Shown here: piece after piece, positions 22,864 to 35,528 of the stretch
Layout of the letters: every line of letters begins with the position of its first letter
How positions within the stretch are numbered: position 1 is the first letter of the stretch
Assembly (NCBI GenBank): GCA_022376925.1
Contig: JAIOJX010000026.1
Location: 201,414,400 to 201,478,399, forward strand
Direction of reading: 5' to 3'
Source of the DNA: Tragulus kanchil
Taxonomy: Eukaryota > Chordata > Mammalia > Artiodactyla > Tragulidae
DNA: 64,000 nucleotides
Translations under genes and position numbers: made by a program
Notes under the pieces: generated by a model
Told to the model about the DNA's origin: nothing
The model's input: the letters and a program-made list of their open reading frames with translations, nothing else
The model's database searches: none

Positions 22864-23075
22864 TGTGAGAGTGTTAGTCGCTCAGTTGTGTCCAACTCTT
22901 TGTGACCCCATGGACTGTAGTCCACCAGGCTCCTCTGTATTTAGGATTCTCCAGGTAAGAGTATTGGAGTGGGTTGCCATTCCCTTCTCCAGTGGATCTT
23001 CCTGACTCGGGGATTGAATCCAGTTTCCTGCATTGCAGGCTGATTCTTCACCATCTGAGCCGCTAGGGAAGCCCC
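22864..23075 (-). mobile_element. Bov-tA SINE, full length, inverted
   Basis: Minus-strand Bov-tA with both halves: BovB-derived part at 22864-22985 (gtgtccaactctttgtgacc, tggactgtagtccacc) and tRNA-like head at about 22986-23075, ending cgctagggaagcccc. Well conserved and single copy. Confidence 0.93.
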
Positions 23076-23734
23076 ACTCAAGCACATAGTCTGGTATCAT
23101 CTATTCAAGTACTCTTAATTTATATATTAATGAAATAACTTTTCTTATTTATGAAAGCAAGTTTGTAAAAGTATCTACTTGCCAGTGCTGTTTTTGGCTT
23201 AATAAAAATCTCATCATATGAGATTATATGGTTATTTCAAAATTGCATTCATTTTAAAAATACAATTCATGGTTTTTATTAGTTTAGACTTCTCTCCTCC
23301 CCAGCTTGTCTAACTTGAATAAAAGTAGACTGCTTGGTAGTCCAGCAAAGGATTGATCATTTTCTTTTCTTAATATAATTAAAAATGTTAACATCTTTGC
23401 CCTTCATATTGTAACCTGGTGGTTATTTCTAAAGAACCTGATGGAGCAAATACTTCTAAAAATAAAACAAATGCAGGACAATTTGTAAATCTCACCCACA
23501 GAGTCATTTAATATTTAATAGCAGTAGACCCTGGTTTTTCGGCTCCCTCTTTTACAAATTCTCAGTCTCCTTGCTGTGGCTCCTCTTCCTCCTTCCTTTT
23601 TTCTGGAGTAGAGCCTTTCTCTGACTAGTTTTCTTCTGGAGCTGTTCATTCACCCTCGTGGCTTTTTTTCCAATGACTTTTTTGGGAATCATTTCCTGAT
23701 TCCTGTCTCTAGCTCCATCATCTGGGCCAGTTGC

Positions 23735-23840
23735 TGCCTTTTGCTTTCATAACAATGTTGTGAGGTGGGTTGGGTTACTCCCATGCAAATATAGGGATAC
23801 TGAGACTTAGAAAGTTACATTCAGCATTACTTTAAACTCA
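23735..23840 (+). mobile_element. MIR fragment
   Basis: Shows ttcataacaatgttgtgagg, a 'gggttactccc' block and gatactgagacttagaaagtta, matching the MIR core order. Diverged. Copied at about 24811-24915. Confidence 0.6.
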
Positions 23841-24214
23841 ACATGGTATCATTACCATGCATATAACAAATATTGAATTCCTGGTTGAGATTTCCTAGGT
23901 CAGATGTACAAGTGTAAACCACTGAAATTCTATAAGAGTACTCACTAAAATAATGTCTTAAAGTAATCGTACATTGTGTTTTGAATTTCTGAAACAGTTA
24001 ACTGTTTATGTCCTGATCTCCAGGTGCAATCTTTCTTTAAAAGTCAGAGGTGAGTTTTATAACTCAGACACCATAACTTTTTAACACCTCATTAAGCTAC
24101 TGTTATTGTTGCTATCAATTTTTGTGATTTGGTGATGAATTTAAATAATTAATCCATTAGTAACCAGTCTATGCTCATCAATTCACAGAAACAAGGGAAA
24201 ATCATAATAAGTCA

Positions 24215-24279
24215 GCTTAGGAGATAGTGAAGGACAAGGAAGCTTGGTGTGTTACAGTTCATGGGGCTGCAAAGTGTTG
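24215..24279 (+). mobile_element. BovB 3' tail fragment, truncated by the junction
   Basis: The terminal BovB 3' segment (gatagtgaaggacaagg, gttcatggggctgcaaag) is cut at 24279 by the duplication 9 junction. The complete version is at 25290-25378 and again at 26467-26555. Confidence 0.85.
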
Positions 24280-25289
24280 ACAATTCATATCATATGAGAT
24301 TATATGGTTATTTCAAAATTGCATTCATTTTAAAAATACAATTCATGGTTTTTATTAGTTTAGACTTCTCTCCTCCCCAGCTTGTCTAACTTGAATAAAA
24401 GTAGACTGCTTGGTAGTCCAGCAAAGGATTGATCATTTTCTTTTCTTAATATAATTAAAAATGTTAACATCTTTGCCCTTCATATTGTAACCTGGTGGTT
24501 ATTTCTAAAGAACCTGATGGAGCAAATACTTCTAAAAATAAAACAAATGCAGGACAATTTGTAAATCTCACCCACAGAGTCATTTAATATTTAATAGCAG
24601 TAGACCCTGGTTTTTCGGCTCCCTCTTTTACAAATTCTCAGTCTCCTTGCTGTGGCTCCTCTTCCTCCTTCCTTTTTTCTGGAGTAGAGCCTTTCTCTGA
24701 CTAGTTTTCTTCTGGAGCTGTTCATTCACCCTCGTGGCTTTTTTTCCAATGACTTTTTGGCAATCATTTCCTGATTCCTGTCTCTAGCTCCATCATCTGG
24801 GCCAGTTGCTGCCTTTTGCTTTCATAACAATGTTGTGAGGTGGGTTGGGTTACTCCCATGCAAATATAGGGATACTGAGACTTAGAAAGTTACATTCAGC
24901 ATTACTTTAAACTCAACATGGTATCATTACCATGCATATAACAAATATTGAATTCCTGGTTGAGATTTCCTAGGTCAGATGTACAAGTGTAAACCACTGA
25001 AATTCTATAAGAGTACTCACTAAAATAATGTCTTAAAGTAATCGTACATTGTGTTTTGAATTTCTGAAACAGTTAACTGTTTATGTCCTGATCTCCAGGT
25101 GCAATCTTTCTTTAAAAGTCAGAGGTGAGTTTTATAACTCAGACACCATAACTTTTTAACACCTCATTAAGCTACTGTTATTGTTGCTATCAATTTTTGT
25201 GATTTGGTGATGAATTTAAATAATTAATCCATTAGTAACCAGTCTATGCTCATCAATTCACAGAAACAAGGGAAAATCATAATAAGTCA

Positions 25290-25378
25290 GCTTAGGAGAT
25301 AGTGAAGGACAAGGAAGCTTGGTGTGTTACAGTTCATGGGGCTGCAAAGTGTTGGACATGGCTTAGTGACTGAATAAC
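25290..25378 (+). mobile_element. BovB 3' tail fragment
   Basis: About 90 bp of the BovB 3' terminus, ending tgactgaataac. It is the complete form of the piece truncated at 24279. Confidence 0.85.
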
Positions 25379-25404
25379 AGCCTTCAGTTGTTCTCAGAAT
25401 TGAC

Positions 25405-25495
25405 TTAATTTGCAAAATGCTTAGAATGACTCTAGGTCTGTAGCAAGATTCAGTAAATGTAAACTATTACTATTATCATTGCTATTATTAACATA
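25405..25495 (+). mobile_element. MIR 3' fragment
   Basis: Contains aaaatgcttagaatgactc, then cagtaaatgtaaactatta and ATT-rich repeats, as in the MIR 3' end. Copied at about 26582-26672. Confidence 0.6.
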
Positions 25496-26466
25496 AGTGT
25501 TAATAGCCTTTACAATGATCTTCTCAGGAGAGCACTGCATTTTAGATAGTGGCACCAAGAAGAAGAAGGTTATCTATGTAGCCATCTATCTCTGAGAACC
25601 CATTTGGAACTTGCGTCCCTTATTTTCTTTTAAACCTTTGCTGAACCTATTTATATTATTACAGGTCCCTGTTGGAGCTGATAATGTCCCTGATTTTACT
25701 CTCTGCTATATAAATGTATTTTTTCCCTCAAGTGTATATTTTCAGTGATGTCTGGAACCTCAGTACTCTGAGTTCAAGTGTAGAGCAACTAAGGACCTAG
25801 TTCTAATCTAAAATGCATTTTACTGCTCCTGACTACCAGTTAACAATTTATTAATTAGGAAAGGTAAAAATTTGAGTTGTCTTTGTCAAGTGTACCCTGG
25901 AGGATTGATGCCTCTGTGCTCAATTTTATTTTGTGTTGAGGACTTCAACTACTTTTCCTTTTGTTATATCACTTAACATTAATATTGTTTAACAAATCAA
26001 GAAATAAAATATTCACAACAAAGAAATCCACAAGAAAAAGACTTTGACTCATCAAAGGGGTACCCTTGAGTTTCCTTGCTGGGCAAAATGAGTCATTACT
26101 GGGTAATGAACTCAGGACAAACTTTCAAACAAAATGAAATATTTTCATTTTTCTTTGAATTTCATTTTATGGATTTGTGGTTATAATGAAACATCCCTCA
26201 TATTTATTAAAAGGTGTCTTCTGAGACTGGAGACACTTCTATGCCAAAGTTAACTGTTTAGTCCTGATCTCCAGGTGCAATCTTTCTTTAAAAGTCAGAG
26301 GTGAGTTTTATAACTCAGACACCATAACTTTTTAACACCTCATTAAGCTACTGTTATTGTTGCTATCAATTTTTGTGATTTGGTGATGAATTTAAATAAT
26401 TAATCCATTAGTAACCAGTCTATGCTCATCAATTCACAGAAACAAGGGAAAATCATAATAAGTCAG

Positions 26467-26672
26467 CTTAGGAGATAGTGAAGGACAAGGAAGCTTGGTG
26501 TGTTACAGTTCATGGGGCTGCAAAGTGTTGGACATGGCTTAGTGACTGAATAACAGCCTTCAGTTGTTCTCAGAATTGACTTAATTTGCAAAATGCTTAG
26601 AATGACTCTAGGTCTGTAGCAAGATTCAGTAAATGTAAACTATTACTATTATCATTGCTATTATTAACATAA
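26467..26672 (+). mobile_element. BovB tail plus MIR fragment, later copies
   Basis: Copies of 25290-25378 and 25405-25495 carried by duplication 10. Confidence 0.7.
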
Positions 26673-27430
26673 GTGTTAATAGCCTTTTACAATGATCTTC
26701 TCAGGAGAGCACTGCATTTTAGATAGTGGCACCAAGAAGAAGAAGGTTATCTATGTAGCCATCTATCTCTGAGAACCCATTTGGAACTTGCGTCCCTTAT
26801 TTTCTTTTAAACCTTTGCTGAACCTATTTATATTATTACAGGTCCCTGTTGGAGCTGATAATGTCCCTGATTTTACTCTCTGCTATATAAATGTATTTTT
26901 TCCCTCAAGTGTATATTTTCAGTGATGTCTGGAACCTCAGTACTCTGAGTTCAAGTGTAGAGCAACTAAGGACCTAGTTCTAATCTAAAATGCATTTTAC
27001 TGCTCCTGACTACCAGTTAACAATTTATTAATTAGGAAAGGTAAAAATTTGAGTTGTCTTTGTCAAGTGTACCCTGGAGGATTGATGCCTCTGTGCTCAA
27101 TTTTATTTTGTGTTGAGGACTTCAACTACTTTTCCTTTTGTTATATCACTTAACATTAATATTGTTTAACAAATCAAGAAATAAAATATTCACAACAAAG
27201 AAATCCACAAGAAAAAGACTTTGACTCATCAAAGGGGTACCCTTGAGTTTCCTTGCTGGGCAAAATGAGTCATTACTGGGTAATGAACTCAGGACAAACT
27301 TTTTCAAACAAAATGAAATATTTTCATTTTTCTTTGAATTTCATTTTTATGGATTTGTGGTTATAATGAAACATCCCTCATATTTATTAAAAAGGTGTCT
27401 TCTGAGACTGGAGACACTTCTATGCCAAAG

Positions 27431-28507
27431 TTATAGACTTCAGAGATACCTGGCTGGGAACAGTGGGAAGCAGGTGTGAATAACTGAGTCGACTGACTGT
27501 GTTGTTCTCTGGGAACAGTTCGGCCATAGTTGAGATTCCTCTCAATCCTTGGGATTTCTTTCCTGAGCACTTCCTGCCCTTATTTCTGTCCTCCATTTTC
27601 AGCTCCCTCATCTATTTCCTTTTTTCTCTCACACTGTCAGTTTCTTCACTCTCCTCAACTCCTGTCACCTCTCCATGCTTCCCTCTCTGTCATCCTTCTG
27701 TCTGGACTTTCTTCTGTTCTTTATTTCCATTTAGGCAATTCTGTGGCAGTTTGTAAATCCAAAATGCAAACTGCTGCTTAAAAGACTGAGAGAATGAGGC
27801 TAACATTTGTGCTCAGGTGATCTTTCTGTTCTTGCTTGCTTGCTCTATTTCCATAAGGATTCAGTTACAGCACAGCTTGTAGTTGTTGGTTCACTCTTGC
27901 ATTTACAATTCTGCTCCTAGCCCTACCCTTTTGTACTCTGCATCTGTATGTGATCTCACCTTTTTTTTCACTATAACTGCTGAGTTTTGCTCTGTATTAT
28001 CTTCTTTGTCATGCATCAAACTACCTGTCCTATGGCAAGCTGTTCCCTGGGCCTGTCCAAACTACTTCAAGGTAGGCACGGCCATCTCTCAAGCTTCTCT
28101 TTCCTTAATATTTGCTAAGGAAACCTCATTCATTCATTCAATAAGTATTTATTGAGCACTATACATAATAATAAAGCTAAGAGCAATAGGCCTTTTCTTT
28201 TTTTACATATTGAAATGTTTTAGTTTCCCACTGTAAATGGTTGAATCCAGGAAAACAAATATTGCTATACATTTCACCTGACTCCCTTCAAATAATATTG
28301 AATAATTAATTTCTATACAAAATTGAACCCAATAAACATTTCCAGGATAAACCACATGAAACAAAACACTTGCTTATTTATAGGCTGTAACTATGATGTC
28401 CTTATAAAATTAAACAAAGTCCCTGAATGATTGATAGAGTTCTTCATTTTTGTTTCAGATATTTTGTTTTTGCTTAGAGCCTAAGCCTTACATAGATGCA
28501 GTAAGAA
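27431..28507. other. Unassigned single-copy sequence with a possible L2/MIR tail
   Basis: Pyrimidine-rich from about 27530 to 27740, giving chance frames of 60-85 codons. At 28122-28165, cattcattcattcaataagt followed by atttattgagcac resembles the terminal motif of old L2/MIR elements. Nothing else recognised. Confidence 0.45.
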
Positions 28508-29053
28508 TTCAGTAATGTGTACCTCTAAGATCAGGAACAAGACAAGGGTGTCCACTTTCACCACTCTTATTCAACATAGTCCTGGAAGTTCTAGCAACAG
28601 CAATAAGAGAAGAGAAAGAAATCAAAGGAATCCAGATTGGAAAAGAAGAAGTCAAACTCTCTCTATTTGCAGATGACATGATATTATACATAGAAAATCC
28701 CAAAGACACTATTACAAAACTACTAGAGTTAATCAGCGAATTCAGCAAAGTCGCAGGATACAAAATCAATATACAGAAATCACTGGCATTCCTATACACA
28801 AACAATGAAAAATCAGAAAATGAAATCAAAGAGGCAATCCCCTTCACCATTGCAACCAAAAGAATCAAATATCTAGGAATAAACCTACCCAAAGAAACAA
28901 AAGAACTGTACACAGAAAATTACAAGACACTCATGAGAGACATTAAAGAAGAGTTAAACAGATGGAGAAATATTCCATGTTCCTGGGTCGGGAGAATCAA
29001 TATTGTGAAAATGGCCATACTACCAAATGTCATCTATAGATTCAATGTCATCC
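28508..29053 (+). mobile_element. L1 LINE internal fragment (ORF2 reverse transcriptase)
   Basis: About 545 bp of L1 ORF2 with neither the element's 5' part nor its 3' UTR and poly(A). The right edge is abrupt at about 29053. No target-site duplication was found. The left edge of duplication 11 (29013) falls just inside this fragment, so its last 40 bp recur at 30180-30220. Confidence 0.88.
28511..29053 (+). pseudogene. L1 ORF2 reverse-transcriptase fragment, frame open
   Basis: About 180 codons read without a stop in the L1 ORF2 frame. They include the RQGCPLSP region and the catalytic FADD box followed by Met at 28666-28680, then the conserved thumb-region segments [10 protein letters not shown] and YLGINLP. 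The frame runs on into non-L1 sequence to 29157. It is a piece of a reverse transcriptase (normally about 1,275 residues for full ORF2) with no endonuclease or C-terminal domain, so non-functional alone. Confidence 0.87.
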
Positions 29054-29511
29054 CCAGTTTGTATTTGGTATTTGTGAGTGTTTATCAAAATGGAGGGAAA
29101 AAAAAAAACCTACATGAGATATACAGAGAAGTCCACAAGGAATCTGCCTTATCTTAAAATGCACACATTCACAGAAAAATAAATTTTCCAAAGCTATGTG
29201 TATAGAAGTAAATGAAATAGAAATCACCCTGGCTCTAGTAAAATGAGCATTTTAAACATGCATCCCAAATGAAAAAAACAGGAAACTTCTTTGAGCCTGG
29301 TGTCATTTGTGCTTTAATGCAAAAACACCAGATTGCTTAGGACACTGAATAGGGAAATTACATGAAAAAGCTGAAAATGAACAGTCTTCTAGTTTTCCAC
29401 TAAACCATCCTGATTTATGACTAAAATTAAGATGAAGTGTATTCTCTCAAGAAACCTCTTGATAGTAAAGAATTAATATGAACAGAATCTCAATGAAGTG
29501 TGCTATTTCAT

Positions 29512-29685
29512 GTATTCCTTTATCAGTTTGAGGTAGATATTAATGTTTCCATTGTAATGGTGAGGGAACCAGAGTTCCAAAAGGGAAGACAGATTGTTCA
29601 AGGTCATGGCAGCAGAGATGCTATTTAAACTTAGCTCTATTTGACTCTCAAATCCACTCTGTTTTCCACTACACATTACTTTTTT
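29512..29685 (+). mobile_element. MIR SINE
   Basis: MIR core order: ttgaggtagatattaatg, gtgagggaaccagagttcc, ttcaaggtcatggcagcag, ctatttgactctcaaatcc. Copied at about 30680-30853. Confidence 0.7.
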
Positions 29686-30679
29686 CCCATTTTGTTTGTG
29701 TTAAGTTGATAGAATAAAGGCACTCTGTCATCCATAGTTGCTGCAAAGTGATGCTCACTGCCAGGACCTGAGGACAGTCTTACAAGCAGTTCCTAAAATC
29801 CTACTCCAAAGAACAAGAGGACTGGATTAGGAATTCCTGCAGGCACAGGAATGGTAGACAGGGATAGCAAGGATATCAGGTAGAAAGGGATACAACCCTG
29901 TTGCAAAATAGGTGTGGTGGAAAGCTGGTCAAAATTACCATCAGAAAGCTTAAGAAGAACCAATAAGGGTGGAGGGTGGTAGGCTGACCAAAGAAGGAGA
30001 GTGTGGCTTGAAGGTGAGTAGAGGAAATGGTTAGAGAAATGAGAATGAATGAGGATTATCAGGAAGACACAAGTAGGGCTTTGTGGTGAGAAGAGAGGGT
30101 GGAGGGCAAGGCAGAGATGAGAAGGGGAAGAAACTTTGCCTAGAGAACAAAGAAAAGAATAAACACCGTTTTATCTTGGGGCCATACTACCAAATGTCAT
30201 CTATAGATTCAATGTCATCCCCAGTTTGTATTTGGTATTTGTGAGTGTTTATCAAAATGGAGGGAAAAAAAAAAAAACCTACATGAGATATACAGAGAAG
30301 TCCACAAGGAATCTGCCTTATCTTAAAATGCACACATTCACAGAAAAATAAATTTTCCAAAGCTATGTGTATAGAAGTAAATGAAATAGAAATCACCCTG
30401 GCTCTAGTAAAATGAGCATTTTAAACATGCATCCCAAATGAAAAAAACAGGAAACTTCTTTGAGCCTGGTGTCATTTGTGCTTTAATGCAAAAACACCAG
30501 ATTGCTTAGGACACTGAATAGGGAAATTACATGAAAAAGCTGAAAATGAACAGTCTTCTAGTTTTCCACTAAACCATCCTGATTTATGACTAAAATTAAG
30601 ATGAAGTGTATTCTCTCAAGAAACCTCTTGATAGTAAAGAATTAATATGAACAGAATCTCAATGAAGTGTGCTATTTCA

Positions 30680-30853
30680 TGTATTCCTTTATCAGTTTGA
30701 GGTAGATATTAATGTTTCCATTGTAATGGTGAGGGAACCAGAGTTCCAAAAGGGAAGACAGATTGTTCAAGGTCATGGCAGCAGAGATGCTATTTAAACT
30801 TAGCTCTATTTGACTCTCAAATCCACTCTGTTTTCCACTACACATTACTTTTT
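30680..30853 (+). mobile_element. MIR SINE, second copy
   Basis: Same element as 29512-29685, carried by duplication 11. Confidence 0.7.
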
Positions 30854-31345
30854 TCCCATTTTGTTTGTGTTAAGTTGATAGAATAAAGGCACTCTGTCAT
30901 CCATAGTTGCTGCAAAGTGATGCTCACTGCCAGGACCTGAGGACAGTCTTACAAGCAGTTCCTAAAATCCTACTCCAAAGAACAAGAGGACTGGATTAGG
31001 AATTCCTGCAGGCACAGGAATGGTAGACAGGGATAGCAAGGATATCAGGTAGAAAGGGATACAACCCTGTTGCAAAATAGGTGTGGTGGAAAGCTGGTCA
31101 AAATTACCATCAGAAAGCTTAAGAAGAACCAATAAGGGTGGAGGGTGGTAGGCTGACCAAAGAAGGAGAGTGTGGCTTGAAGGTGAGTAGAGGAAATGGT
31201 TAGAGAAATGAGAATGAATGAGGATTATCAGGAAGACACAAGTAGGGCTTTGTGGTGAGAAGAGAGGGTGGAGGGCAAGGCAGAGATGAGAAGGGGAAGA
31301 AACTTTGCCTAGAGAACAAAGAAAAGAATAAACACCGTTTTATCT

Positions 31346-33112
31346 CCATTAGAAAAAATGGAAGTTTGTCTTCTGTGACAGGTTGTTGCAACCCATTGTG
31401 TTCTGTTAAGATATTGAATTATCTCAACTGTTTGCCATTAGGAAATGTAGATTCCTGGGGCTACTTTTTAGACAATGCTTAATAACGTGCCTAAGCTTGT
31501 GGTATTTATTGTATGCAGTGAGGAGATGAAAACAGCATGTAATGGTAACCCCCTAATTTCTCACCAATGAGCCAGAATCGTTCCTATTTAAGAGTATGCA
31601 GATATGAAAAATTATAATTTTGCAAAGCAGAAATAATATCTCTTGGGGCCAATTACATGTGCTTCATAGATTTCTTAGAGGTGAATTACAGTTTAAAATA
31701 TAGCATATAGATTCTTCACCATGTTTTAACAGTCCTATTTAAGTTGTTGGACACTTTGGTAAACTTCCTTAGGTACCCAAAGCCATATTAAGTTCACAGC
31801 CCATTCTGTGGAGGCTTGCAAATCTTTCAGCAATGATGAATTGCATGCAAACTTGCGCCAAGTTTTAAGGGAACACTGTGTAATTCTTTCAGGTAGAAGT
31901 CAGGTGAAACTCAAAGGGTCCAAAATGGGTTTTACTCTGAGTTTCTTTGGGGTTCTGCTTGAACTTGACACTCAAAGTGAAACTCAGGAGATCTGAAGGT
32001 CTTGCAAACTCAGGCTCAGAGGGAGGTTTTAACTTGCACATTGAAAATGCTGAGCTAACAGTGCTAATTGGTGCTTTAGTTTGCTTTGCCCAACCCTCTA
32101 AATACAGTTTCATCTGGAAAAAAAATGTAAAAAGTTTCTCTTAACAGTTTAAGAGTTCAGTAAAACTTTGCAGGAGGACTTGGTCTTGCTGAATGATTAT
32201 ATGTAACAAGAAGAATGCACAAGTTACCATAATGATAGAGTAATTAAGAATAGTTGACTGGATCAAACAAGTCCTGATATCACATCCCTGAGTTGAGATT
32301 AAAGGCATTTGGGGACAATTCCATTTATCTGGGCAATTCAATAGAAAGCTGAGTGTATTACAAGCATTATCTAGATAGTGGCTACACTATAGATTTGACC
32401 ACAGTTACATAAAAATATCTCTTACTTATGAGAATGAATAACTGGAAAGAAAATCTTGCTCCCTCACTCTCTCAACATATTTACAAGACCAATCTATGAC
32501 AGTCCTTCCTTTAAAGGCACAATAGGCCTGAACACACACAGCAAGCCTGTAGGTGAGCCAATTGCCATGACACTTTATAAAACATGCTTCTGATCTAATT
32601 AGGGGTTGGTGCTAGAGCAGAGGGGATTTGATTTAGTTTTGGAAAATAAGTCTGAATATTAAATTAAACTTGGAAATGAGGGGGTTTTTTGAGAAAGAAA
32701 ACAAGTTGGCAGAATTTTGGCATATCAACAAAAGTAAAGCACACAAAGAAAAGGATTAGCCAAAATAAAGATCAAATGAAGATCAAAAATAATTCGGTTT
32801 CCATCCAGGAAACATTTGTTGCATTTTAGAAGCAGATTTTTTCCTTCTCAAGTGTGAAGAACAGAGGAGCCACCTGATCTTCCCCTAAAGGTCAATCAAG
32901 CATACTGTATACCACAGCAGAACCACTCCTAAACCCTTGAGAAAGACCGGCAGAGGTGCTGAAATTCACACCTCACATCTCATAGTCATAAAGCTATAAA
33001 CAACATTGAGGGAATGAATGGTGGTAAGCAGAGTCTAAGGAATTGATGAACCAAGTATTCACACTTCAGAAATACACAGTGAATGATTTAGTAAAATGAA
33101 TAAACAATATTT
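31346..33112. other. Unassigned single-copy sequence
   Basis: A long duplication-free stretch of AT-rich sequence. Only short frames (60-76 codons) with no recognised domain. No repeat family that I can name. Confidence 0.45.
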
Positions 33113-33185
33113 ATCTTATCTATCTGTCAGTCTGTCTACCAATCTATCTATCATCTCCCCATCTATCAGTTTGTCATCTTTCTAT
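33113..33185. repeat. Degenerate tetranucleotide repeat
   Basis: Imperfect TATC/TGTC-type units (ttatctatctgtcagtctgt, then atctatctatcatc), an old decayed microsatellite. Confidence 0.8.
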
Positions 33186-34405
33186 ACCGTAGACATTCTG
33201 GAAGGTGTTGTATTTTTTCGGACTTCATAGGGCCCTGGTTGATGCGTCATTATAACCAATACCACATAATCTGTGGGGCTCGGTACAAAATCAAAATGCA
33301 GAAAACTTGTTCAGAGATCAGGTAGAAATGTTGTTAAAAGTACACAAAGTTTCTTCCTTTCTTCTGGAGTTTCTGTCTCCTTTAATGGGTTTTTTAAATT
33401 CCCTACTAAATGTCATTTCAAATATAGAAAAATTAAAGTTGAATTTATTAATGTGAATGTTACTGCTCCTCTGTATTTTGCACATGGTCAGTCTTAAATG
33501 CAAATTGAAGAGCATTGATTGCGTATGCCTAATTACTGAAATTTCACAGCTCATATTTTATAGTTCATCTGTAGGTTTTTCATTCTTACCAGAACCGTGG
33601 AAATGTTTCACAGAATTAGCTCAACTGTTTTTCTTTCATTTTTTCATAGGCACACACTTTACCAACATTCTTGACCTTCAGTTTACCGATGAGTAAGGAT
33701 AGCCTGAAAAAAAAAACCAACTAGAGGATTTACAGAAGGGTTACCTGAGAAAGTGACATCCAAGGATAGTAGGAGTAAACTACAGATGCAAGAGCTTCAG
33801 GACAATATTATTCTGGTACAGAGGAAGAATTAAATATGCTTTAGCACACTTATAATTGTATTTGTGGCTTTTATTTTCTGGCTTTTGAGTCTGATGGATT
33901 CCCTGTAATTAACTGACACATTTTGTAAATGAAGTGTTCATATTCATCCTGAAAATTCGATCACCTCCAGCAAACTTTAGTGTCATTCAAAAATTTCTGT
34001 CATTTGGTTACAGGTTATAAGCCTAACCTTGAATAACCTATTCAAACATTAAAGATGTATTAGCAGTTCTAACACTTTTTCTAGAACCATGTCTAGAAAG
34101 AAATGTGACACAAAACACTAAATCCTATATTTCACAAAGGAGCTAAAAGTGGAAGGATTTTGGAAACTGAAACATTACTTCAATCTGCTTGGAGACCTTT
34201 AGTGAAATCAATTTTGAGGTTTTTGCAATAATGTAATCATTATATTTGTATAAGAAACTAAGTGAAGCTACTATTTTAGGAAACCAAATTTATTGTATTT
34301 ACTAAATTTTTACATTAAAAAATACAAATAAAAGTTTAATATACTCTTAAAAAGTAGTATGTACAAGGATCTGAGTTTGAAATACATTTACTCTTCAAGT
34401 TGTTT
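33186..34405. other. Unassigned single-copy sequence
   Basis: AT-rich with an A run at 33710-33717. Frames at 33273-33497 and 33457-33696 are short, mutually overlapping and domain-free. Nothing recognised. Confidence 0.45.
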
Positions 34406-34532
34406 CAGGAGGAAATGGCAACCCACTCCAATATTCTCACCTGGAGAATCCTATGGACTGAGGAGCCTGGCAGACTACAGTCCATAGGGTTGCAAAGAGT
34501 CAGGCATGACTGAAGTGACTTGGCACAGCATA
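34406..34532 (+). mobile_element. Bov-A type SINE, 3' part
   Basis: The BovB-derived half: aggaggaaatggcaacccac, gactacagtccatagggttg and gcatgactgaagtgac. No tRNA-like head. Confidence 0.88.
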
Positions 34533-35495
34533 CACATTGTAAATGAACATACTCAGAACCTCAATCACTCACACACACATGCACTCATCTTACTGGTTTC
34601 TGCAAGTAAATAGATATATCTACTTAAGGAACGATCATACATTATATAAATGTGAAAAGGAAGTGAAAAACATTTTCAGGGCACATATTACATTATCTCT
34701 AATTTTGTAGCCTTGGACAACTGACTATGCAAGTAGCTGATAAACTGGCCCATCATGAAATCAAGCTTGGTGCCCTCCATTGTGGGAAAAGTCTGCACAG
34801 AATCTGAAGAACTAATGGTCTGCGCATTTTTATTGAAGGTGTAAGTCCAAGAACCAATGTAGAAAACACAGTTTTCTTAACCACACCATGAAACTTGAGT
34901 AGATCATCTTTAAAAATCAAAAATGAAAAAGAAAAGAGAAAAATGGAACCTAAGGCAGTCAGTTGTGTGAGAGCGTGTCTATAATGAAGGCATAGGCCCA
35001 GTCAGTGCCACACACTCCACATATATTCCCCTAAATCATAACCTCAGAGCTATGCTTCATTAGTCATATGGAGAATCACAGAAGGTTGGTTTGTGCAAAT
35101 GAAGCACGACTCCAGGAAAAAACAGCTCAGAGTGTGTGCCCTGGAGACCATGGTTCAGAAACGTTTTACACAAGGGAGAAACATAAACAGCACATGCCAT
35201 ATGCTTTTGGATTGTTTCAATAGTAAAGGTGGCTTTCCATACTCATTCAGTGTCCCTTGTGACCAACCATCTGGTCCCCGACTACATACAGCAATGACCA
35301 CAAACTCTGTCGTTAGTAGATTTATACTTGTTTAATGGGCATAAATTATTCCTTGAAAATTTTATTTATTATGACCTAGAATTTACCTCAATCATTGGCC
35401 TTACTTCTTCTATTACCAGTCTGAAGATGAAAGAAGAGTTTAACATTGACAGATATTTTTGGACTTGACTTCCCAGAGTATTTTTGTGAACCTTT

Positions 35496-35528
<33 letters not shown>

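Larger units (their letters stand above)
23213..25354. repeat. Duplication 9: tandem pair, unit about 1.08 kb (first link of a triple chain)
   Basis: Left copy 23213-24279, right copy 24289-25354, offset 1076-1075. The 9-bp filler acaattcat sits at 24280-24288. The main difference is gacttttttgggaatc against gactttttggcaatc (about 23676/24752). The left copy breaks inside a BovB tail that continues intact in the right copy. Confidence 0.97.
25071..27430. repeat. Duplication 10: clean tandem pair, unit about 1.18 kb
   Basis: Left copy 25071-26247 abuts right copy 26248-27430. The pentamer agtta is shared at the junction. The offset grows from 1177 to about 1181 through longer T and A runs in the right copy. 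The right copy lacks tg in ctgtttatgtcc at its very start. The left unit overlaps duplication 9, so the block at 23995-24279 exists three times. Confidence 0.97.
29013..31345. repeat. Duplication 11: tandem pair, unit about 1.17 kb
   Basis: Left copy 29013-30176, right copy 30180-31345, 3-bp filler tgg, offset 1167-1169. The difference is mainly the length of an A run (29099-29108 against 30266-30277). The left edge lies within an L1 fragment and the right edge in purine-rich unique sequence. Confidence 0.97.
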
